Source of the DNA: Sepiola atlantica
Lineage: Eukaryota; Mollusca; Cephalopoda; Sepiida; Sepiolidae
Direction: 5' to 3'
Length of the DNA: 64,000 nucleotides
Assembly (NCBI GenBank): GCA_963556195.1
Contig: OY744529.1
Coordinates: 58,096,080 to 58,160,079, forward strand
In this document: in pieces, positions 1-10,600 of the stretch
Numbering within the stretch: position 1 is the stretch's first letter
How the letters are laid out: each line of letters opens with the position of its first letter
Position numbers and translations under genes: made by a program
The notes under the pieces: generated by a model
Database searches by the model: none
The model's input: the letters and a program-made list of their open reading frames with translations, nothing else
Told to the model about the DNA's origin: nothing

Positions 1-692
1 TCATGATACCCAAAATATTACTCTAAACACTAACCACCTTTCTTTACCAATTAACAACAATCTTGCTCGAACTTCTCTACTCCATTTAGTTTCCCTATCA
101 AACAATTCCAACTTAACCTCTAATTAAAACTGAAACATACACACCCAGGACGCATGTACTACTATAAATAACACACCTAATGCAATAACCACTCCATACA
201 AAATACATACCTACATAGGAGGCAGTCCCTCTCCAATAATAACCGCATATCCAACCACATCTCCTCTTTTAAAAGTAATAACGATCAAATTTCAGGGACT
301 TCCCTAACTAATTTAATTAAAAATTTAAAATGTAAAAACATCCCTTACTCTTTGCATTGGTCGATTTTTAAAAAAATCTAGGTCCTATACACCAGGATCT
401 AGGTTCTGCCAACTATGTACTTCATAAACCGTTGTGATAATCACTGCTGCCAAGAGTTAAAACATTATAAATTCTAAAAAGGAATTTCTTTCAGCATGCA
501 GGCATAAAAGAAAATTTTAATATATCAACTAGTAAAAATATGCGACCATACTTTTTAGCTAGTATGTTTACTCATCTATGATCACTTTAAATAGAAATAA
601 TTAAGAAATGCTTTTCTACATAATATCAGGCACTCATTCTTTTTAACAAGTGTTGGTCTTTGGAGATTCCTGATCACAGTGCAAACTTCTTC
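1..692. other. LRP1 intron sequence, no recognised feature
   Basis: AT-rich intron. The stretch around 529-550 (AACTAGTAAAAATATGCGAC) resembles the terminus of the Helitron-like repeats at 31.1 and 32.3 kb. Nothing else was recognised. Confidence 0.6.
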
Positions 693-707
693 AATACTAT
701 TGGAGTA
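693..707. repeat. Target-site duplication, left copy, of U2-SINE A
   Basis: AATACTATTGGAGTA here is repeated exactly at 1039-1053 on the other side of the element. Confidence 0.88.
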
Positions 708-1038
708 TTGATTTACTCCTCTCCAGGAGTTAGGCACAAGGCCAGTTTTTATCTTACTCCCACAAGTAAGATGTGACCCAAGGTCGGGTCGGGAAAGTGG
801 GGTTTAAAAATTGCCTGGGCAGCCCCGTCGGCATTCCTCGGTAGGGGCGACTCAGGCAGTAAGCAATAAACTTACTCCTCCCCATAGAGGGGAGGCGAAG
901 CCTGGGAGGGTGGACCTCCTAGAACTGCACAGGACAGACCCATAGACCGGCGTAAATCAAGTCCCAAAGGCCAAGACAATACCAGTCTATGGGGTGCAGT
1001 ATCCATCGGAACAGATACTACACTTTGATCTTAGCCAA
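708..1038 (-). mobile_element. U2 snRNA-headed SINE, copy A
   Basis: On the minus strand the element begins TTGGCTAAGATCAAAGTG and continues TAGTATCTGTTC, the 5' region of U2 snRNA including the branch-point recognition bases. About 300 bp of unrelated body follows and it ends GAGGAGTAAATCAA without poly(A). A perfect 15-bp direct repeat, AATACTATTGGAGTA, flanks it at 693-707 and 1039-1053. This is the target-site duplication expected for LINE-mediated retrotransposition. The body also holds ATCTGG-type bases (CTGGTATTGTC) resembling the 3' stem of U2. It is not a functional U2 gene, as the Sm site and 3' loops are missing. Confidence 0.85.
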
Positions 1039-1053
1039 AATACTATTGGAGTA
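1039..1053. repeat. Target-site duplication, right copy, of U2-SINE A
   Basis: Exact second copy of AATACTATTGGAGTA. It adjoins the U2-derived head. Confidence 0.88.
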
Positions 1054-1197
1054 GCCTAGAAAATATTTTTATCAAATGTAACTGCTCACTTGATTATCGT
1101 ACGTTTACTATTCTTCAAAATTGGATTCATTAGAATGTAACGATTTTTTTGTAAAGAAAGGACTTACAATTCAAAAAAACAATTGTAAACAACTTAC

Positions 1198-1440
1198 TGC
1201 AATTCTGTTCATCACTATTGTCCATATCTTGGCAATCAACTCGTTCATCGCACACCCAACTTTTAGGAATGCAAGACTTGCTGCGAGCACATTGGAAATA
1301 GTTTTCTTTACAAGTATAGTTAGAACAATTAAGTTCATCAGAAAAATCGCCACAATCGTTGCTACTGTCGCATTGCCAGTGGAGTTCGATGCACTTGTCG
1401 TTCCAGCATTTGAATTGATTAGGATTACAAGTGACTGGAT
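1198..1440 (-). CDS. LRP1: LRP1 exon: LDLa modules 4 and 5 of cluster IV (last exon in window)
   Basis: Two modules in one exon: [19 protein letters not shown] with [16 protein letters not shown], and [19 protein letters not shown] with [18 protein letters not shown]. The second has one extra residue between the fifth cysteine and the SDE box. Acceptor TTTTCCAG, donor GTAAGT. Later exons lie beyond the left edge. Confidence 0.94.
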
Positions 1441-1732
1441 CTGGAAAAAAAAATAATGTCGCATATCAAACAAACAAACAAAAATAATAATAATAATAAT
1501 CATCATCATCATTAATTATATATATATATATATATATATTCACACCACAACTAACATGCCATTTTCTGTCAGATTTATTTTTTAATTTAATCATAATAAA
1601 ATACAAGTGTTAAACAAGTGTATGTAACATCTTTCTTTTAAAACTTCTCTCTTTTTCTTCCTCTCTCGTAACTGGTTCAATATAAAAGAATAAGAAAGAA
1701 ACAAAATAAGTACACCAAATCTACATGGTAAG

Positions 1733-1770
<38 letters not shown>

Positions 1771-3031
1771 TAATATATATATAATATATATATATAAAAT
1801 TTTTTACAATATTTCGTGAAATGCTTCACCCTCCCACATCTAATGTCATTCCAGTTTGACTTTTTGGTTTGAACGCCAAATTGGTACAGGATCACAATGG
1901 GAAATAGATAATATTTATTTCCTGTAAAGCTAGTTCTCTCCCCTTTATGAACCAGTGTAATTAATAAGAAACTGTTTCTCCTCCCTCATATCTCACATGT
2001 ACTCATGCACTTGTCTGTGCAGTGCTGTTAGTATAGTCCCAACTATACTCCTATTCTATTACATCCCTTATTTCCTGGTCACCCCTGACGCTTCTCCTAT
2101 AATAATTTTTTATAAGGTGATTTTCTCCCCCTAAAAATTATTTTTGTCCATACCTTCCCATGTGCTCTTCCTCCTCCCCTCTTGCCCTACACATTTTCTT
2201 GCAGGATGTTTTCTTAAAAAACCTTTATAAAAGGAGCCTTGATAATATTCAACCTTTGTTTTCTAAACTTATTTTTGTTTCTATTTTATTTTTATTTATA
2301 TTTCTAAGTTGTTTTTAATTCATACTTTTATTTTATTTTAATATCAATTATTTCTTTTATATTTATCTTGTATTTTCATTTTGTATTTCTAATTTTTATT
2401 ATCATCTCCTTATTGTTACTTTTGTTTTTTATCTTTATTTTTTAATTTTACCTTTATTCTATATTATTAATTTACTATTTTATTCTTTATTTTTTATTTA
2501 TTTATAATTTTATTAACTTTTTTATATATTTTATATATATATTTTTTTTTATTCTTTTATATTTTTTATTATTATACTTACTTTTATTTTTTATTTTATT
2601 TTATTCTATTTTACTTTATTTTTTATTTTATTTTTTTTCCTTTTATTTTATTGTTCCTTTTTATATTTTCTTATTATTTTTTATATTTTATATTATATTT
2701 TATTGTATTTTTATTCTTCTTTTCATTTATTTTTTTTATAATGTTTTATTATTATTATTATCATTTTATCTTTCTATTTTTATTTTATATTTGTAACTTA
2801 TTCCTTTTTCTAATATTTGTCTCTGTGGCTCTTCCTGTCAATAGATGTTCCTCTACGATGAGCTTGTTAGTTTTTTTGTTGAATTTCTGTAAGACGCGGT
2901 GCTAAAGGCGCTGATGAAGAACCGTTTTGGAGTAGCTTTGTTAATTTCAAAAAATAAAATAAAGTATTTCCAGAATGTTTTGGAAACAACATCTTTATTT
3001 ACTAATTTATTATTCGTTTATTTATTTATGA

Positions 3032-3087
<56 letters not shown>

Positions 3088-3097
3088 TTATTATTCG

Positions 3098-3138
<41 letters not shown>

Positions 3139-3177
3139 CTTTATTTATTAATTTATTATTCGTTTATTTATTTATGA

Positions 3178-3227
<50 letters not shown>

Positions 3228-4421
3228 GTATACATATGTATATATGTAAATGAATAAGTATATGAAAAAAAAAACTATAAAAAGGCTAATTATGAACGAT
3301 AAGACACAGCCCCCTGAAGACGGTCGAGAGATTGAAAGCGCTAGACGGATGTCCCATGATACAACGCTAGGTGCCACATTATATATACACATGTATATGG
3401 GTGCCACATTATACCTATTAACACCTGAGAACTGCAAATTTTTCGCCGGGTCTACAGATTAACAATAAAGATTGCAAAATGAGAGAGCTCCATGTCTTTA
3501 ACGAAACTTGTATAAATAACGACTTGCTGCCTAATTATACATATATATATATATATATATAAATAAATATATATCTAAATATATATATATATAAATATAA
3601 TGTCAATTTAGATCAATATAATTTGAACATTGTTCCAAGAATTAAAAACCAAAAAGCATTCGGCATATGATCGTTTCCAAGACTTTCTGGAAAAATGTTA
3701 TTGTTCATTTTTTTGTTGTTATTTTTGATGATACCAAAAGTCTTTTTGTCAGCGCCTTTTATACCATCACGTCATGAAATGAGGCATAAGATTTTTGTAT
3801 AAAAAATTCCGTCCAACTGACATGACTTTCGAAGCAGAAGTAGGACAGCGAATTGAATTAATAAACAAATTAACAATAAACTAAAACAAAAAAAAAATGA
3901 AAGCATCTTTAAAAAATTTTTTTTTTATCTTTTAACATTCAAAACATACAGAGATTTCCCATACAGTTTGAATCGAGAGGGAGTATTGATTTACTCCTCT
4001 CCAGGAGTTAGGCACAAGGCCAGTTTTTTTTAATCTTACTCCCACAAGTAAGATGTGACCCAAGGTCGGGTCGGGAAAGTGGGGTTTAAAAATTGCCTGG
4101 GCAGCCCCGTCGGCATTCCCCGGTAGGGGCACCTCAGGCAGTAAGCAATAAACTTACTCCTCCCCAAAGAGGGGAGGCGAAGCCTGGGAGGGTGGACCTC
4201 CTAGAACTGCACAGGACAGACCCATAGACCGGTGTAAATCAAGCCCCGAAGGCCAAGACAATACCAGTCGATGGGGTGCAGTATCCATCGGAACAGATAC
4301 TACACTTTGATCTTAGCCAAAAGGCCAAAATCGAGAGGGAGTAGTTACTTAGGTGTAAAACATATATATACACATGTATATATATACACATGTGTATATA
4401 TACACATGTATATATATACAC

Positions 4422-4468
<47 letters not shown>

Positions 4469-4471
4469 CAC

Positions 4472-4514
<43 letters not shown>

Positions 4515-4520
4515 CACATG

Positions 4521-4555
<35 letters not shown>

Positions 4556-4565
4556 ATATATACAC

Positions 4566-4612
<47 letters not shown>

Positions 4613-7600
4613 TAGATACACACATGTATATAGATATATATATATATATACATCCTTATTTATTAATATACATACATACATACATTACCTTTCTATCAAA
4701 ATAGAAATGTTAGTAATTATTGTTATAGTGATTCATGATAACAAGAATACTGTTTCTAATTGTACAAAATAGTTTTAATAATCAATGTTTCTTTTTGTTG
4801 GATAAAAAAGTAATTAAAAATGAAAGCCGTTTAAACTAATTTTTAATGGGAGATTACAGAATAAATAGAAATGATACATTTAAAGTATTTCATTTAAAGA
4901 ATAAGAAACACTTACGACAGTTTCGTTCATCTTCTCCAGACACACACTGAAAGTGTCCATCACAGACCATTGATTTGGGGATACACTTGAGGCTGGTTGT
5001 ACACTTGAACTGATTCTCTAGGCACTCATAAGTAGCTAGATCAAATAAATTGAAAATAAAGAAAAAGAAACAAAAATTACACAATTATTAAATCCTTACA
5101 GGATATAATTGCCATTATTTGGGAAATAAAGAAAAAAAAAATGGCTAAACATTACTATTTGCGATATAAATTATTTTAAAAGAAATACAGTTGGGAAATT
5201 AGTCAAAACAATTTATTTTGGTTTACCTACTCATTTGTGATGGATTTAGATTAAAAAATGTAATATTTAATAGGTAATATAAGCCAGTAAATATTGATTG
5301 TAGGTAAAGTGGTCAGACATGTTTTTAGTTCTAGAAGTCAGGTATAAGTCAGATATAACATGGTTGACCACTTTACTCACAATCATATTTTTCATAGACA
5401 ACAATAGGTAATTTAGCTGTATTGATAATTATAAGGGTTTACGCCTTTACTATAAATGTGTACACATATAAGGGATGTGAATAGCCAATGGCAAAAAAGC
5501 TGAAATTGAGATCTACCCCCCCCCCCGTGTGTGTGTAGAGGGTAGAGCAAAAATCATCAACCAAAAACAACTTGGATGATGATGTGCTAGTGATAAGTAG
5601 TAAAAACAGATTTAAAATAATTTGAAAAAATGTTTTATTAGTGAAATATCAATTTTTGTAAATAGAAATAGAATACTTCATTTTTAACGAATCTCATCCA
5701 AATTTGTTTATCTACAACGGCATCTATTTGCTGCAATTAAGCTTCATTTATAATCCCTATTTACTTGCCTCCATACGTGGGCAGAGATGAACATAAGATC
5801 GGTTTTTATTGTGCGGAAAATCAAGCTGGCCAAAAGGGGAACTCTGGATTAGAACATAAATAAAAATTGCCTCAGTCTAGAAGGATTTTCCTTCACCGAC
5901 CAAGGATAGAAAAGATGAAGTGTAGTTTCAGAACAGATACTACACTTTGCGCCCAGCCAGAAAACAACTTCAATGAGTTTCAACTAATAAAGTTAAAATT
6001 AAGAGAAATACACCAGTGTGTATGTTGGAGTAAAGAGACACAAAGTCATTTTTTTGATGAAACAAAATCGAATTCTCCATCGTTTGAAGTCTTAGCTTTC
6101 ATGGCAAAATTAACATTTTCAGTTTTCATAGAGAACTGTCATAAGAGGGAAAAGAAAGGCAAGACAGAAATACCTGGTTTAGTACCTAGGTGCAGAATTA
6201 CTTCCCTCGATGTGATGGACCCATAGATCTTATCAGGTCATCCATCTAGAAGGAAAACTCTAATGTAAAACCTGTGCTACTGACTTCATAGGCCATGACA
6301 TCAGACCACTTAGTCCTGGTCGAAAACCTTCCTAGAGCTGGAGACTTGAACAAAATATCCAGTTTGCAAACTTAAATTGCTTAAGGAATAGATAGATTTT
6401 ACCTATCACCCGGGCTTTGCACTCCTTCAGATGCAGAGGTACCAGCACAGGGGCTCCTCAAAGATACCCAGTGCTTGGCCTTGTTTCACATGACTAGTCT
6501 GGGCCGCACTTGTCTGACAGGTTGAGGGTACAGGTTTGACAACTTGTTTGGCTGCTGTTTCCGACTGGTAGTACAGGAACGTTAACTCTTAAGTAGAGCT
6601 AAGAACGGCTGATCTATCAACAGTTGTATAATATTGGGATAACTGTAGTGCCATGTTGCGCATAGAATGGGATACTGCACTCATCTTTTTTTGGGGGGTG
6701 GGGTTAAATTTTTTTTTTTTTGAACTTAAAATATTTGTCAGGGTTGGGGGAGAGTAAACATTTTTTGGTAGGGTGGGGGTTGAGGGTAAAAACTTTTTTG
6801 GGGGGTGGGGGCCAAATTTTTTTTAAAATTTACTTCTCATAGATGAAAACTCGACTAATGGGCTATGTGTATGAGCTTCGTCTTTTGACACTCAAAATAC
6901 ATCCATTTTTTCCAAACCATTCTATCTGTTATCAATATAATGACTTTGACAATAAAAAGAAAAACGATCAAACCAGATGCCACCCACACCCCCGAAATCA
7001 ATCAAATCGCTTGAGGCTCTCTTTCACAAATATCCGAGGGCTTAGGACTAACATCAATATCATAGAACCAAGTGAAACTGACCTCAATCCCCTCTAATCA
7101 CTTTGACATGACTGAATTCCTTCCACTTTGCTAGAAAGACTTGGATAAACATATGCATTGACTCAGGGTTTATATTCGTAACACGCTTCCCTTGCCTAGA
7201 GAACAGTCTAGAATCAGATGATCAGACCTACATGTGTTTTAGATTAACTTTACAACACAGCGTTAGTTACTTATACTTCCTCTACTGTTCTCCTTCGACC
7301 CATGACTGTACCCTCCTCAACTATGTCTCTTATAGTATTGATGTAACACTCTCTTTAGATCCGAGTAACCAAATACATGTATTTTGGGATTTTAATGTTC
7401 ACCGCAGGGATTGGCTTGGTTTCTCGAGCTATATACACAGATGGTGATATCATGCATAGTTTATCGATTGCACATTCCCTTTCACAGACAGTTACTTTCC
7501 CGACCCGCCACCCTGATCATCAGGATCAGCAAGCCTCATTTCTCGATCTATTCTTAACGACACTGCCCAAGGCTTGTGTGACGAATGCTCATAGCCCACT

Positions 7601-10600
7601 TGGGAATGCTGATCACATTGTGATAATGATCGATATCACCCTAAACTTTTGACCCCAAGCTGAAGAGCTGTTGTTCAAAATGACTAAATACTACAAACGG
7701 GCTGATTGAGAATCCATCATAGATCACATCAGAGACGCTCCCCGGAATAAAATATTTTCTCTCCCTGCTGAACAGTGTGCAAATGAGGCAACTGAATGGG
7801 TCAAGGTAGCATTGAAGCACATGTCCCCAAGTGGAAATTCTATATCAAGCTCCACTCTCTACAATGGTTCACTTCGACCTGTGCAGCTGCTATTGTGCAT
7901 ATGCAGAAAGCATTCCACCGATTCAACCGCCATAAGTCTGATGCAAATAGAAAAAAAATTAGAGCATCAAGAAATGATTGCAAGAGTGAAATAGCCGCAG
8001 CTAAGAGTAGGTATACCGATATGATCAAAAAATGCATTTAGTCACAGAAATTAGGAAATCGCAATTTCCTGAAAATCTATATTAGTGTGGTGAATAATGG
8101 ACAATCAACAATTCCCTCACAATTCAACCACCATGATGTCACCTGCACGGCATCTGATAAAGCTGAAGTACTTGCCCAGCCATTCACTTTGAATTCCACC
8201 TTGGACTTCACTAATCACTCCCTCCTAAACTTTCCACTGCGGACTTAAGCCACACTCGATGATCTGGTCATCACCCCTTTCCAAGTCCGGGATATCATAA
8301 AAAACATTGACACCTCCAAAGCATGTGGGCTTGACCGTATCCCTGCTATAGTCTTAAAGAAATGCTCTGCTGAGCTGGCCCCTGTCCTCTCTAAACTCTA
8401 CAACAAATGCCTTGCTGAATCATGCTTCTCTGGTAGTTGGAAAATTGCCTCTGTGGTACCAGTGTTCAAGAATTCTGGTGAAAGAACTGACCTGTCAAAT
8501 TATCGCCCTATCAGTTTTCTCCCTCTCTTCATTAAAGTTTTTGAATCATTGATCAATCTAGCGATAGTCCACTACCTCATTAATTCAAAACTTCTTCTAC
8601 TGCGGATATCATAACAGTCATCTTAGAACATATTTACGAGACACTGGATAAAGCTGTCAGAGCCAAGGCTTTTGACCGGGTCTGGCAAGAAGGTCTTCTC
8701 ATGAAAATTAATTTGTACGATATTACTGGACGAATATTTAATATAATCAGATCCTTTTAAGCCAAAAGAAAGATCCAGGTTTTCCTTGATGGTCATACAT
8801 CTAAACAACATGACATTAATGTGGGTGTGCCCCAGGGGTCGATCTTTGGACCGTTATTATGCCTGATTTTCATGCAATTGTGTCTGAGATGGGTATATTT
8901 GCTGATGACACTAGGCTCTATTGCCGACATGTGGGAAAAACAGATGCACACATATCCAAGGTAATGGCTGAATCCTAAGAAAATTACCTCCAGTCTGTAG
9001 TGGAATAGGGATATAAATGGATGGTAACATTTAATGCTACTAAGACAAAGTTCCCTTCTTTTAACAATTATAAGAAACCTTTTCAACCACCGCTTGTCAT
9101 GGCTAATAGCACCGTACCTCAGAGTTCATCATTCAAACTACTCGACCTATTCACAGATAGCATGAATTTGTATAAATACATAAAAGACATTGCCAAGGCT
9201 GCTGTAAGGAAAGTGGACTCCCTCTACCGAGCTAAAAACTTCTCACACCTGTCAATATCCTAGATCTCTACAAAACCACCATTCACTCATGCATGGAGTA
9301 CTGTCCCATCTGGGCTGGTGCACCAACCACTAGCCTCTCCCTCTTGGACAAAGTCGCATCTCTGTGCTTGTTTTACAAATACTTTAATAGATTGTGCTGC
9401 ACGGGTTCCCCCTTCTACGTAAATACCCCCGATCAATCCATCAGTTAGCAAGATGCCAGCCCTTTACTGTAGAGAACCCCAGATACCATAGGGCTTTCTA
9501 CTCTAATAGCTTCTTTCCCAGAATTACTAGCTTTTGGAATTCCCTCCCTGCTTCCTGTTTCCCGTACTGTATCAACATGCAGAAGTTTAAATGTAATGTG
9601 AACAAGAATCTTGCTACACTACTCCCCACTTAGGATGCCTCTAATTCATAGTAGCCCCTTACATCTCAGTGGCATCGTTCCCTGTTTAGGGTGAAAAGAT
9701 TGTCTACACAATACATATGGTTTCAAAAATACATAAAACAGTGGATTTGCCAATGCAAATAAATTGATAATAGATATAAGTTTACAAACCACAGAGAGAT
9801 TCATCAGAACCATCCTGGCAGTCTTTAACACCATCACATATGTTCATTGGGTAGATACAATCTGCGGAACTGCTAGCATTGCTACACTGAAACATTCCAG
9901 ACTGTTGACAGTAATATGGATGTTTATCTGATCAGATGAAAAAAAGAAAAGCCTCAAAATCACAATGCATTTAAATATACATTGGAAAAAAGAAATCAAC
10001 ACATAAACTTATTTGTTTGCATAGATATTTATGATTTTGTATATAGATAAATAGAATAAGCTGAAAAAAATGAATCATCCAAATTCATGAAAGTAATTTT
10101 TAGAGAAAGGATCAAATTCTTAAAATTACATATTTATCTAAATATTGTTATATTAAAAAACATTAAAGACAGACATAATAACTTTTTAACATTACATGAA
10201 TGTTTGCAAGCAGTTTACATTTTAATTTAACATTTCCCCTGTTGTTACATCAGGTTTAATCATAGACCACTTTTGTTGAAATGTGATCATAATTGCAAGT
10301 AAGATCATAATTTATTTCAGAACAAAAAAATGGAATCACATAGAAGCAATGTATTTATTTTTATAAAAACTATATTATAGTAAACCTTGCAAATAGTTCA
10401 TCAAAACTGTTTTTTAAATAGCTCACAAAATGTTAAATTTAGTAATAAAAAAAATGTTCAAAAATTAAAATTGGCATAGATTTCCAATATATGTGGATTA
10501 GTGAATTACTTACTACAATCATCAGGTTCATCAGAACCATCTTCACAATCGCTATGATTGTCACATTTCCACCAATATGGAATACAACGGAAATCTGATT

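Noticed and set aside
1171..1512. Open frames overlapping the LDLa exon at 1198-1440 in other frames and on the plus strand
   Set aside because: They are shadows of the exon. The frame that shows the twelve cysteines and two SDE boxes, and joins by GT-AG sites, is the real one.
3986..4328. Functional U2 snRNA gene
   Set aside because: Only the 5' 35 or so bases and a short 3' stem-like piece match. The Sm site and central stem-loops are missing, and the whole is flanked by target duplications.
4239..4772. Several open frames on both strands of 100-130 codons rich in Tyr-Ile
   Set aside because: They come from the (TA)n/ACATGT array and have no other content.
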